A DNA stretch of 64,000 bases from Riemerella anatipestifer_F (GTDB lineage: Bacteria > Bacteroidota > Bacteroidia > Flavobacteriales > Weeksellaceae), in the NCBI RefSeq assembly GCF_037861325.1, contig NZ_JAFELW010000001.1; one strand, 5' to 3'. The position numbers and the translations under genes were made by a program. Shown here piece after piece: positions 26,402 through 34,498 of the stretch (position 1 is the stretch's first letter; every line of letters begins with the position of its first letter). The notes beneath the pieces were generated by a model. It searched no databases. It was not told the DNA's origin and worked only from the letters and a program-made list of their open reading frames with translations.

Positions 26402-27352
26402 CTAAAACCCTTGTTCTTCGGTTTCTTCCATTAGTTTGGTGTAAGTAGCGTAACGGCTTTCAAGAATATCACCGCTTTCTATAGCGGAAAGTACGGCACA
26501 TTTAGGCTCGTTAAGGTGCAAACAGTTATGGAATTTACACTCTTCTCTCGTTCTAAATATTTCAGGGAAATAATGCTGTATTTCTTCCTTTTCAACATCT
26601 ATCATCGCAAATTCCCTAACGCCTGGTGTATCTATAACACTACCACCGAAGTCCCAAAAATGCATTTGAGCAAAAGTTGTGGTATGTTTACCCTTGAGGT
26701 GAACCTCTGACACTTCGCCTGTTCTTAGATTAAGCCCTGGTTGTAGAGCATTTACGAGTGTAGATTTGCCACTGCCCGAATGCCCAAAGAATACTGAAAT
26801 TTTATCTTTAAGAATAGTTTTAAGTTCTTCTAAATTCTGTTGAGTACGAGACGAAATCAAAAGACTATCGTAACCAATATGATGATAGATGGTTCTAAGA
26901 GCTTCTACATATTCTATATCTTCTTCACTTAGCATATCAGCCTTATTGAACAATATAAGTGGACGAATATTATAAGCCTCACAACAAGCCAAAAAACGGT
27001 CTAGAAAACCTAACGAAGTTTCGGGACTATTTAAAGTGTAAAGAAAACAAGCGACATCTATATTAGACGCTATAATATGAGCTTCTTTGGATAAATTAAC
27101 CGACTTTCTGATGAGATAGTTTTTTCTTGACTCTATTTTGGTAATCCAAGCGACTCCATCTGTCTCTAGCTGAAACTCTACCCAATCTCCTACAGCAAGA
27201 GGGTTGGTAAGCCTTGTTTTTTGGAGTTTAAATTTACCTCTTATTCTAGCTTCATAGAACTGCTGGGTCTCTTGCTCCAAAACTTGATACCAACTTCCAG
27301 TGGATTTTGTAATCAGTCCTTTAAATATTATGGTTTCATTACTACTACTCAT
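26402..27352 (-). CDS. rsgA: Ribosome small subunit-dependent GTPase A
   Basis: RsgA is a circularly permuted GTPase that checks and matures the 30S subunit. The 316-residue protein has an N-terminal OB-fold, then LFNKADML (G4) before the P-loop GHSGSGKSTLVNAL and DTPGVREF (G3), the permuted order diagnostic of the family. The C-terminal zinc module is seen in CKFHNCLHLNEPKCAV. It is last in the udk-divIC-rsgA operon, 15 nt after the divIC-like gene. Confidence 0.95.
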   Translation of the reverse strand: MSSSNETIIFKGLITKSTGSWYQVLEQETQQFYEARIRGKFKLQKTRLTNPLAVGDWVEFQLETDGVAWITKIESRKNYLIRKSVNLSKEAHIIASNIDVACFLYTLNSPETSLGFLDRFLACCEAYNIRPLILFNKADMLSEEDIEYVEALRTIYHHIGYDSLLISSRTQQNLEELKTILKDKISVFFGHSGSGKSTLVNALQPGLNLRTGEVSEVHLKGKHTTTFAQMHFWDFGGSVIDTPGVREFAMIDVEKEEIQHYFPEIFRTREECKFHNCLHLNEPKCAVLSAIESGDILESRYATYTKLMEETEEQGF

Positions 27353-27367
27353 AAGAGGTATATTCTG

Positions 27368-27736
27368 CTATTTTTTATTAGTATTGGCACTATCTACTAC
27401 TAATATGAAAATCTCCTCATTAGATTTTTTCATAAAGTAATTCTCTCTAGCAAACTTTTCTTTTTCGCCTTTATTAAACATTAGTTTTTTGTAGAAAGCA
27501 TCATTTTTTTCATACTCTGTTTTGTAGTAATCTAGCTGCTCTTCGTACTTTTTAATCTCTGAGTTTAAATCTCTTATTACAAGAAAAGAGGTATTGTCAA
27601 AAAAAGTCATCCAAACAAAAAAAGCCACAATGGTTATAACATACTTATTAAGTATGTACCTCTTAAAAAACTCCATTTTAGGAGAAAGCTTTTTAGGCTC
27701 TTCCGTTGGATTTATATCTTTAATGAGCTTTTTCAT
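27368..27736 (-). CDS. FtsB/DivIC-like septum formation initiator family protein
   Basis: The 122-residue protein has a short cytoplasmic N-terminus, one transmembrane helix (about residues 33-50), then a coiled coil (LNSEIKKYEEQLDYYKTEYE) and a C-terminal KEKFARENYFMKKSNEEIF block typical of FtsB/DivIC. These proteins link early and late divisome components at the septum. It overlaps the udk stop by 4 nt and precedes rsgA. Confidence 0.85.
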   Translation of the reverse strand: MKKLIKDINPTEEPKKLSPKMEFFKRYILNKYVITIVAFFVWMTFFDNTSFLVIRDLNSEIKKYEEQLDYYKTEYEKNDAFYKKLMFNKGEKEKFARENYFMKKSNEEIFILVVDSANTNKK

Positions 27737-28353
27737 TCAGAATGTTTTTTTAGAGAATTGCTGATGACTGTGGTTAAAAAGTCTATCGCAACAGGATTTT
27801 GTTTCATATTAGGAATAATGATGTCTGCCTCGTTTTTAGAGGGTTCTATAAACTCTTGATGCATTGGTTTCAAGGTTGTTTGGTAGCGATAAAGCACTTC
27901 TTCTAAATCTCTGCCCCTCTCCTGCGTATCTCTTTTAATACGACGGATTAGACGCTCGTCTGAATCAGCATGCACAAAAATCTTTACATCAAACTCCTTA
28001 AGCAACTCTTTATCAGTAAGCACTAGGATACCTTCTACAAGCAATACTTTTTTAGGCTCTACGGTTACATAATCTCCTGTACGAGAGTGCGTAACGAAGG
28101 AATAGATAGGCTGTTTTATAGACTCATTATTTTTAAGAGCTTTTACGTGTTTGCGTAGAAGTTCAAAATCTATGGATTTTGGGTGGTCATAGTTAAGCCC
28201 TTCTCGCTCTGCCATACTAAGATTTTGGTTGTCATGATAGTAGTTATCTTGAGAAAGAACATTTACGCCCTCCACATTTAGTTTCTTCAAAATCTTGTTG
28301 ACTACCGTAGTCTTTCCTGAGCCAGTACCACCTGCTATTCCTATTACTAACAT
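27733..28353 (-). CDS. udk: Uridine/cytidine kinase
   Basis: Udk phosphorylates uridine and cytidine in pyrimidine salvage. The 206-residue product begins MLVIGIAGGTGSGKTT, whose P-loop is the family N-terminus, and has LSQDNYYHD, NYDHPKSIDFELL and a lid-region RRIKRDTQERGR. The open frame continues 23 codons upstream but these are hydrophobic noise and overlap the -7 box at 28379-28386, so I use the ATG at 28353. It is first in the udk-divIC-rsgA operon. Confidence 0.93.
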   Translation of the reverse strand: MLVIGIAGGTGSGKTTVVNKILKKLNVEGVNVLSQDNYYHDNQNLSMAEREGLNYDHPKSIDFELLRKHVKALKNNESIKQPIYSFVTHSRTGDYVTVEPKKVLLVEGILVLTDKELLKEFDVKIFVHADSDERLIRRIKRDTQERGRDLEEVLYRYQTTLKPMHQEFIEPSKNEADIIIPNMKQNPVAIDFLTTVISNSLKKHSE

Positions 28354-28378
28354 CTTTTTAATTCTATTTTTTACTCCG

Positions 28379-28386
28379 CAAAGATA
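28379..28386 (-). promoter_or_regulatory. -7 promoter element of udk-divIC-rsgA
   Basis: On the minus strand TATCTTTG matches TAnnTTTG, 25 nt before the chosen udk ATG. Confidence 0.55.
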
Positions 28387-28495
28387 CACAATATAACAAA
28401 AAATAATGTAGAATATATTCAATTAGCCATTGATAAAATTCACATTGTGAAATTCAGTTTAATTATTTAACTTCACACTATGAAAAAATAATCTA

Positions 28496-28732
28496 ATGGA
28501 GAATCATATTTTAATCAACGAATTCCCTGAGTTTTCGGAGAAAATTTCAGATTTAAAACAAACTGATAATCATTTCAAAAAACTTTTCAATGATTATGAT
28601 GAAGTTAATGGTAAAATTAAACATTACGAAGCTGGAGAGCAAAATCATACCACAGATGAGTTTCTCACAGAACTTAGAAAGGAAAGGTTACATCTAAAAG
28701 ATGAAATCTATGAATATCTAAAAAATAAGTAA
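28496..28732 (+). CDS. YdcH-like (DUF465) small protein
   Basis: The 78-residue protein matches the DUF465/YdcH pattern: a helical hairpin with FSEKISDLKQTDNHFKKLF and LHLKDEIYEYL. Function is unknown. A 13-nt palindrome, TTCACATTGTGAA at 28439-28451, lies upstream and might be an operator. The gene stands alone between the udk operon and typA, and is followed by a terminator. Confidence 0.75.
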   Translation: MENHILINEFPEFSEKISDLKQTDNHFKKLFNDYDEVNGKIKHYEAGEQNHTTDEFLTELRKERLHLKDEIYEYLKNK

Positions 28733-28754
28733 TACAGATGTTTATTTCTAGTGC

Positions 28755-28785
28755 AACGCAATAGGGAAAGCCTGTTGCGTTTTTT
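28755..28785 (+). terminator. Terminator after the YdcH-like gene
   Basis: An 11-bp stem aacgcaatagg / cctgttgcgtt (one G-U) with a 5-nt loop is followed by a T run. Confidence 0.88.
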
Positions 28786-28824
28786 ATTATCTATTAAAAG
28801 ACCTTCTAAGTCCATTTTTTTTCC

Positions 28825-28832
28825 TATTTTTG
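28825..28832 (+). promoter_or_regulatory. -7 promoter element of typA
   Basis: TATTTTTG matches TAnnTTTG and ends 18 nt before the typA ATG at 28851. Confidence 0.55.
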
Positions 28833-28850
28833 CCGCGTAATTTTTTCTTT

Positions 28851-30656
28851 ATGCAAAATATTAGAAACATCGCGATTATCGCCCATGTTGACCATGGAAA
28901 AACAACTTTAGTGGACAAAATTATCCACGCAACTAACATCTTTAGAGAAAACCAAGAAAGTGGTGAGCTTATTATGGATAATAATGACCTCGAAAGAGAA
29001 CGAGGCATTACCATTCTTTCTAAAAATATCTCGGTAACCTACAAGGATACTAAAATAAATGTAATAGATACGCCTGGACACGCCGATTTTGGTGGAGAGG
29101 TAGAGCGTGTGCTTAAAATGGCAGACGGCGTATTGTTACTTGTAGATGCCTTTGAAGGACCTATGCCACAGACGCGTTTCGTTTTGCATAAAGCATTAGA
29201 ATTAGGATTGAAGCCTATCGTGGTTATCAATAAAGTGGATAAACCTAACTGCCGTCCAGATGAAGTTCACGACCAAGTTTTTGATTTGTTCTTTAACCTA
29301 GACGCTACCGAAGAACAGCTAGACTTCCCTACTTTCTATGGCTCGTCCAAAGAAGGTTGGTTTAATTCAAGCCTAGAAAAATCAGAAAATATTTTACCCC
29401 TCCTAGACGGTATCCTACAATATGTACCAGAACCAAAGGTAGAAGAGGGTAATCTACAAATGCAAGTAACCTCGTTAGACTACTCTTCTTTTTTAGGAAG
29501 AATTGCCGTAGGGAAAATCATCAGAGGTTCGGTTAAAGAATCTCAATGGATTGGCTTAGCTCAAGAAGATGGTAAAATCGTTAAAGGTAAAGTAAAGGAA
29601 CTTTATATTTTTGAAGGATTAGGTAAGAAAAAAGTAAGCGAAGTATTTGCAGGAGATATTTGTGCTATCGTAGGTTTTGACAATTTCCAAATAGGAGATA
29701 CTTTCGTAGATTTAGAAAATCCAGAACCTCTTCCAAGGTTGTCTATAGATGAGCCTACTCTTAATATGACTTTCTCTATCAATAACTCTCCGTTCTTTGG
29801 TAAAGATGGTAAATATGTTACCTCTAACCATTTAAAGGAAAGATTAGAAAAAGAACTTGAAAAAAACTTAGCCTTAAGAGTACAACAAACAGAAGATGCA
29901 AACACTTTCTTAGTATTTGGTAGAGGGATATTGCACTTATCTGTACTTATAGAGACTATGCGTAGAGAAGGTTATGAGATGACTATCGGTCAGCCTCAAG
30001 TAATTCTTAAAGAAATAGATGGCGAACAGTGCGAACCTTACGAGTCTTTAGTGGTAGATGTTCCTGAAGAATATGCTTCTAGAGTGATAGACTTAGCTAC
30101 ACAGAGAAAAGGAGATTTACACATTATGGAGACCAAAGGAGAAATGCAACACCTAGAGTTTGAAATTCCTTCTAGAGGTCTTATTGGACTTCGTTCTCAA
30201 ATGCTTACTGCAACTGCTGGGGAAGCAATTATGGCACATAGATTTGTGGATTATAAACCATTTAAGGGGCAGATACCTGGTAGAAGTAACGGAGTATTGA
30301 TTTCTAAAAACCAGGGGTCATCTACCGCGTACTCTATTGAAAAGCTACAAGACAGAGGGCGTTTCTTTGTAGACCCAGGTGAGGAAATTTATGTAGGTAT
30401 GATTGTAGGCGAGCAGAACAAACCTGGAGATTTGGTAGTGAATATTGTAGAAGGTAAGCAACTTAACAATATGCGTGCTGCAGGTAAAGATAAAGACGGC
30501 AGCATCGCACCTAAAGTTCTTATGACCTTAGAGGAGTGTATGGAATACATACAACAAGACGAATGTATAGAAGTAACACCTAATTTTATCCGAATGAGAA
30601 AGAAGATTCTTTCCGAAGAGGATAGAAAAAGAGCCGAAAGAATGGCAAAAGCCTAA
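28851..30656 (+). CDS. typA: Translational GTPase TypA/BipA
   Basis: TypA is a ribosome-binding GTPase needed for growth under stress and for 50S assembly at low temperature. The 601-residue protein begins MQNIRNIAIIAHVDHGKTT and has the G-domain motifs GITILSKN, DTPGHADFGGEVER and INKVDKPNCRPDEV, then the EF-G-like domains with GRGILHLSVLIETMRREGYE and the TypA-specific C-terminal region. The upstream ATG at 28830 is inside the -7 box and is rejected. It ends in a terminator and is followed by a convergent tRNA. Confidence 0.96.
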   Translation: MQNIRNIAIIAHVDHGKTTLVDKIIHATNIFRENQESGELIMDNNDLERERGITILSKNISVTYKDTKINVIDTPGHADFGGEVERVLKMADGVLLLVDAFEGPMPQTRFVLHKALELGLKPIVVINKVDKPNCRPDEVHDQVFDLFFNLDATEEQLDFPTFYGSSKEGWFNSSLEKSENILPLLDGILQYVPEPKVEEGNLQMQVTSLDYSSFLGRIAVGKIIRGSVKESQWIGLAQEDGKIVKGKVKELYIFEGLGKKKVSEVFAGDICAIVGFDNFQIGDTFVDLENPEPLPRLSIDEPTLNMTFSINNSPFFGKDGKYVTSNHLKERLEKELEKNLALRVQQTEDANTFLVFGRGILHLSVLIETMRREGYEMTIGQPQVILKEIDGEQCEPYESLVVDVPEEYASRVIDLATQRKGDLHIMETKGEMQHLEFEIPSRGLIGLRSQMLTATAGEAIMAHRFVDYKPFKGQIPGRSNGVLISKNQGSSTAYSIEKLQDRGRFFVDPGEEIYVGMIVGEQNKPGDLVVNIVEGKQLNNMRAAGKDKDGSIAPKVLMTLEECMEYIQQDECIEVTPNFIRMRKKILSEEDRKRAERMAKA

Positions 30657-30665
30657 AATATCAAA

Positions 30666-30698
30666 ATCCCATTATAAATTTTATAGTGGGATTTTTTT
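30666..30698 (+). terminator. Terminator after typA
   Basis: An 11-bp stem atcccattata / tatagtgggat (one G-U) is followed by a T run. Confidence 0.88.
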
Positions 30699-30700
30699 GT

Positions 30701-30735
30701 AAAAAACTAAAGCTACTCCAAAGAAAGTAGCTTTA
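30701..30735 (-). terminator. Terminator of tRNA-Ala
   Basis: On the minus strand a 10-bp stem (taaagctact / agtagcttta) is followed by a run of Ts, 20 nt beyond the tRNA. Confidence 0.75.
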
Positions 30736-30755
30736 TTATATAAAATTTGAAAAAG

Positions 30756-30829
30756 TGGAGAATACGGGATTCGAACCCGTGACCTTTTGACTGCCAGTCA
30801 AACGCGCTAGCCAACTGCGCCAATTCCCC
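30756..30829 (-). tRNA. tRNA-Ala (GGC anticodon)
   Basis: The 74-nt minus-strand sequence folds into a full cloverleaf: acceptor GGGGAAT/ATTCTCC, D-stem GCGC/GCGC, anticodon stem TTTGA/TCAAA with loop CTGGCAG (anticodon GGC), and T-stem ACGGG/CCCGT with loop TTCGAAT. The third acceptor pair is G3-U70, the alanine identity element. The discriminator is A and the 3' CCA is not encoded. It is convergent with typA and followed by its own terminator. Confidence 0.93.
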
Positions 30830-30883
30830 AAGATTGCTTTTGCGAAGATATAAATATTTCAACACAAAAGCAAAATAGTATTT

Positions 30884-31114
30884 CTACTGTTGAGACTTTA
30901 GATATTCATCTACAATTTCTAAAGCCTTTTTTTCATCTTTTAATTCCACCTTAACTTTCATAGTCGTTGCCGTAGGCGTAGATAAAAATGAAAGATAACT
31001 ATTCTCTACTTCTGCTGTGATACCAGCTTCTTCTAACTTCGATTTAATTAGTTGTACTTCTTGTATGGTATCTCCCTCAAATACGGGAACTCTTGTTACT
31101 ACATCCATAATCAT
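30884..31114 (-). CDS. DUF2007 family putative signal-transducing protein
   Basis: The 76-residue protein fits the small DUF2007 fold: VFEGDTIQEVQLIKSKLEEA, then GITAEVENSYLS, and a C-terminal VKVELKDEKKALEIVDEYL. The family is widespread and uncharacterised. Two in-frame ATGs (MIM) make the start ambiguous by two residues. It lies between the tRNA and the TlpA-like gene. Confidence 0.8.
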   Translation of the reverse strand: MIMDVVTRVPVFEGDTIQEVQLIKSKLEEAGITAEVENSYLSFLSTPTATTMKVKVELKDEKKALEIVDEYLKSQQ

Positions 31115-31183
31115 TATTTTTTTAGGTTAATGACCCCAATATACTACTTTTATTTGTAATAACCAAATTTCTACAAGGCGTAT

Positions 31184-31699
31184 TTATTTTGATAGCTCAT
31201 TTATCGTTTTCTGAATATCAGGATCATCAGGCGTAATAGCATAATATTTAGCAATGCCAGATTTTTGATTAACCACAATATACCTAGGAATCCAATTCAA
31301 GTCTATGTAGTTGTTAAAATCATTTTTCCAACCAGAAAAGAACCAATAATTTTCTTTATTAGCTAATTCGTGCTTGTCTAATCCTTTTTTCCAAGCCTCT
31401 TCGTTCCTATCTAAAGATAGAAATACAAAGTCTACATTAGGATTGTTGCTCTCTAATGTCCTTGCAGCAGGTAAGGCGTTAATACAATCTCTACACCAGC
31501 TTGCCCACATATCTAATACAAGTATTTTTCCCTTGTGTTTAGCTAGTACATCTTTAATTGTAACTTTCTTTCCGTCTATTGTTTGTATTTTTTGAGACAG
31601 AGCAGATGCACTAAAACTAGTCTTTAAAACTTTAGGAGCTTCTTGTGAATATGCTAAAGCTCCGAACATCATTCCTGTTATTACGAGTATTTTTTTCAT
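31184..31699 (-). CDS. TlpA-like exported thioredoxin family protein
   Basis: The 171-residue protein has a signal peptide (residues 1-18, ALAYS before QE) and a thioredoxin fold with the active site Cys69-Cys72 in MWASWCRDCINALP. It has the VLDMWASW strand before and a cis-Pro segment in NWIPRYIVV. TlpA/ResA-type proteins reduce disulfides outside the cytoplasm, for instance in cytochrome c maturation. It could serve the exported thiol proteins of this genome, but there is no direct partner nearby. Confidence 0.88.
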   Translation of the reverse strand: MKKILVITGMMFGALAYSQEAPKVLKTSFSASALSQKIQTIDGKKVTIKDVLAKHKGKILVLDMWASWCRDCINALPAARTLESNNPNVDFVFLSLDRNEEAWKKGLDKHELANKENYWFFSGWKNDFNNYIDLNWIPRYIVVNQKSGIAKYYAITPDDPDIQKTINELSK

Positions 31700-31765
31700 A
31701 AGTTTTAAATAAATTAGATTACAATAATACAGACTTTCCTTATCAAAAACAAAACCAAAAAGACT

Positions 31766-31796
31766 TTTGATATCCCATTTTTTTAAATTATTTTTG
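31766..31796 (+). promoter_or_regulatory. Bacteroidota-type promoter of purA
   Basis: TTTG at 31766-31769 (-33 TTG) is separated by 19 nt from TATTTTTG at 31789-31796 (-7 TAnnTTTG). The ATG is 28 nt further on. Confidence 0.7.
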
Positions 31797-31823
31797 TAAC
31801 ATTCTAATAAAAAAGTAAAAAAT

Positions 31824-33113
31824 ATGTCAACTTATGTGGTAGTAGGCCTCCAATACGGAGACGAAGGTAAAGGTAAAATTACAGATGTACTCTCTGCAAA
31901 ATCTGACTATGTAGTACGTTTTCAAGGTGGTAATAATGCAGGGCATACGGTATATGTGGGCGAAGATAAATTTGTTCTACATCTTTTGCCTTCTGGTGTA
32001 TTGCAGTGCAAGGGTAAATGCGTGATAGCTAACGGTGTAGTAGTAGATCCTAAAGCGTTTATCTCCGAAATAAAACAAATAGAAGCTAAAGGGCTTAGTA
32101 CAGACCATATCTTCATTAGTAGGAGAGCTCATGTCATTATGCCTTATCATATTCTTTTAGATACTTACAGAGAAGAAGAGTTGGTAGGAGAAAAGCAAAT
32201 CGGAACTACTAAGAAAGGTATAGGACCGTGTTACGAGGATAAGATTGCAAGAGTAGGAATAAGAATGATTGACCTACTAAACCCAGAAGTCTTAGCAGAA
32301 AAAATTAAAGTAAATCTTAAGGTCAAAAATTCATTATTTGAAAAGTATTTTAATAAACCAACTTTAGATTTTGATACCATTTATAATGAGTTTCTAGCTA
32401 TTGGAGAGCAATTAAAAGACAGAATTGTAGATACAGAACTAGAGATTAACGAGGCTATTAAAGAAGGGAAAAACATCTTGTTTGAAGGGGCTCAAGCCTT
32501 AATGTTGGATATAGATTTTGGTACTTATCCTTATGTTACTTCGTCATCTCCATCTACGGGAGGCGTATGTACAGGAGCAGGAGTGCCACCTACGGCTCTT
32601 AAAAATTTAATAGGTGTGGCTAAGGCTTATACTACGAGAGTAGGTAATGGTCCCTTCCCTACTGAGCTAGATAATGATTTAGGCGAAAAAATTAGACAAA
32701 TTGGTCATGAGTTTGGAGCAACCACAGGAAGACCTAGGAGAACAGGTTGGCTAGATTTAGTTTCATTGAAACACGCTTGTATGATTAACGGCATCAACAA
32801 TTTAGTTATAACAAAATTAGATGTACTGACTAATATCGGAGAAATAAAAGTAGCAACTAAATACAAAACAGAAGACGGAAAAATTATAGATTATTTCACT
32901 TCTTCTACTACCAAACTTTATGATTACGAGCCTATATATGAGACTTTGGAAGGTTGGACGGAAGATATTACCAAAGCTCGTTCTTACGATGAGTTGCCAA
33001 TAAATGCTCAAAAATATATAGAATTTATAGAGAAATATTTAGGTATCAATGTTTATTTGGTATCTGTAGGACCAGAAAGAACTCAGAATATCATAAGAAA
33101 AGAGTTGTTTTAA
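31824..33113 (+). CDS. purA: Adenylosuccinate synthase
   Basis: PurA joins IMP and aspartate, with GTP, on the way to AMP. The 429-residue protein begins MSTYVVVGLQYGDEGKGKITD, with the P-loop-like QYGDEGKGK, and has the catalytic NNAGHTVYVG, the IGTTKKGIGPCYEDK loop, LMLDIDFGTYPYVTSSSP and GRPRRTGWLDLVSLK. Full length. It is preceded by a good promoter and followed by a terminator, so it is probably monocistronic. Confidence 0.97.
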   Translation: MSTYVVVGLQYGDEGKGKITDVLSAKSDYVVRFQGGNNAGHTVYVGEDKFVLHLLPSGVLQCKGKCVIANGVVVDPKAFISEIKQIEAKGLSTDHIFISRRAHVIMPYHILLDTYREEELVGEKQIGTTKKGIGPCYEDKIARVGIRMIDLLNPEVLAEKIKVNLKVKNSLFEKYFNKPTLDFDTIYNEFLAIGEQLKDRIVDTELEINEAIKEGKNILFEGAQALMLDIDFGTYPYVTSSSPSTGGVCTGAGVPPTALKNLIGVAKAYTTRVGNGPFPTELDNDLGEKIRQIGHEFGATTGRPRRTGWLDLVSLKHACMINGINNLVITKLDVLTNIGEIKVATKYKTEDGKIIDYFTSSTTKLYDYEPIYETLEGWTEDITKARSYDELPINAQKYIEFIEKYLGINVYLVSVGPERTQNIIRKELF

Positions 33114-33139
33114 ATAACTCTATTATTTAATAATATTAT

Positions 33140-33174
33140 AAAGTTAGTTGTGAAATTCATGACTAACTTTTTTT
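33140..33174 (+). terminator. Terminator after purA
   Basis: A 9-bp stem aaagttagt / actaacttt closes a 13-nt loop (itself able to pair) and is followed by Ts. Confidence 0.85.
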
Positions 33175-33286
33175 GTAAAAAATAGCACTTGAATTATTTA
33201 TATTTAAAATAAATTACAATTAAATTAGTGGTAATAGAAATATTCTATAAATGTAATTTATCATAATATATTTCGGTAATATATGG

Positions 33287-33294
33287 TATTTTTG
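33287..33294 (+). promoter_or_regulatory. -7 promoter element of the di-heme peroxidase
   Basis: TATTTTTG matches TAnnTTTG and ends 24 nt before the ATG at 33319. Confidence 0.55.
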
Positions 33295-33318
33295 CAAAAA
33301 AAATATAATAATTGTGAT

Positions 33319-34361
33319 ATGAGAAGAAACAATACTATTTTTACATTACTTTTGGGTGCTACATTACTAAGTTGTGCTGAGCAAGTGGACAAAGGAAAAG
33401 CAGAGTATGTGTTTGATACCTCTGGAATGTCTGATTTAATGAGAAGTTCTAACCAGTACTTTAAACCAGTATCAATAACTGATAAAGGCGATTTCAGCGA
33501 GGATATGATTAATCTCGGTCAGAAGTTATATTTTGATAAAAGACTTTCAAAAAATGAAACCATTAGTTGTAACTCTTGCCACAACTTAAATACTTTTGGA
33601 GTAGATAACTTACCAACTTCTCCTGGAGATACCAAAGAATTTGGAGGACGAAACTCCCCTACCGTTATTTACGCCTCACTACACAGTCAGCAGTTTTGGG
33701 ACGGAAGAGCTAAAGATGTAGAAGAACAAGCTGGAAAGCCTATCTTAAACCCAATAGAACATAATATCCCATCGGAGAAGTTCTTAGAAGATAGGTTAAG
33801 ACAAATCCCTGAATATCAAACTTTATTTAAAAAAGCATTTCCTAATGAAGCTCAGCCTATTACTTATAAAAATTTAACTAAGGCGATTGGTAGTTTTGAG
33901 AGACAGCTGTTACCTGAAAGTAATTTGATAAGTACCTAAATGGAGATGAAAATGCTTTAACACAAAAGGAGAAAGATGGTCTAAAAGCCTTTATAGATAA
34001 TGCTTGTATAGCTTGTCATAACGGTCCTGCCGTAGGAGGTGGCTCTTTACAAAAATTCGGGGTTTATGCAGATTATTGGAACTACACTAAAAGTAAGAAA
34101 ATAGATTTGGGAAGACAAGATGTAACTAAAGATGAGAAAGATAAATTCTTATTTAAAGTACCAAGTCTTAGAAATATTGAGAAAACCTATCCTTACTTCC
34201 ACGATGGTTCTGTAGCTTCGTTAGAAGAAGCCGTAAGAATTATGAGTAAAATACAAAACAATAAGGATATTAGAGATAAAGAGGTTGAAAATATAGTTGC
34301 TTTCTTGAAGTCGTTAACGGCAGATATAGACGGTAAGTATAAAACAGTAGCTAGCAAATAA
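33319..34361 (+). pseudogene. Di-heme cytochrome c peroxidase lipoprotein, broken by a one-base frameshift
   Basis: The N-terminal part is a lipoprotein (Cys19 after ATLLS) with the first heme site CNSCH (residues 84-88) and family blocks LGQKLYFDKRLS and GGRNSPTVIYASLH. Its frame stops at 33937-33939 after LLPES. The rest of the protein continues in another frame from TTT at 33924: FDKYLNGDENALTQKEK, then the second heme site CIACH, KVPSLRNIEKTYPYFHDGS and the C-terminal end at 34361. One base is missing between about 33922 and 33924. The family reduces peroxide in the periplasm and needs both hemes. Could be a real mutation or a sequence error. Confidence 0.85.
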
Positions 34362-34385
34362 CATTTCGCTACTATATTCTAGTTG

Positions 34386-34425
34386 AAAACTCAAGGTTTT
34401 AAATACAAAAGCCTTGAGTTTTTTT
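34386..34425 (+). terminator. Terminator after the peroxidase
   Basis: An 11-bp stem (aaaactcaagg / ccttgagtttt) with a 15-nt loop is followed by more Ts. Confidence 0.85.
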
Positions 34426-34445
34426 ATGATATCAATCTTAGGTTT

Positions 34446-34476
34446 TTGGTGTCTCTATATTAAATTACTAACTTTG
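34446..34476 (+). promoter_or_regulatory. Bacteroidota-type promoter of lysS
   Basis: TTG at 34446-34448, a 20-nt spacer, then TAACTTTG at 34469-34476. The ATG is at 34499. Confidence 0.65.
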
Positions 34477-34498
34477 CAATCTCGTAATTTAGAATAAA

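Noticed and set aside
34107..34361. Separate small cytochrome gene downstream of the peroxidase N-terminal half
   Set aside because: Sequence between 33924 and 34107 stays open in the same frame and holds the second heme site, so this is the C-terminal half of one broken gene.
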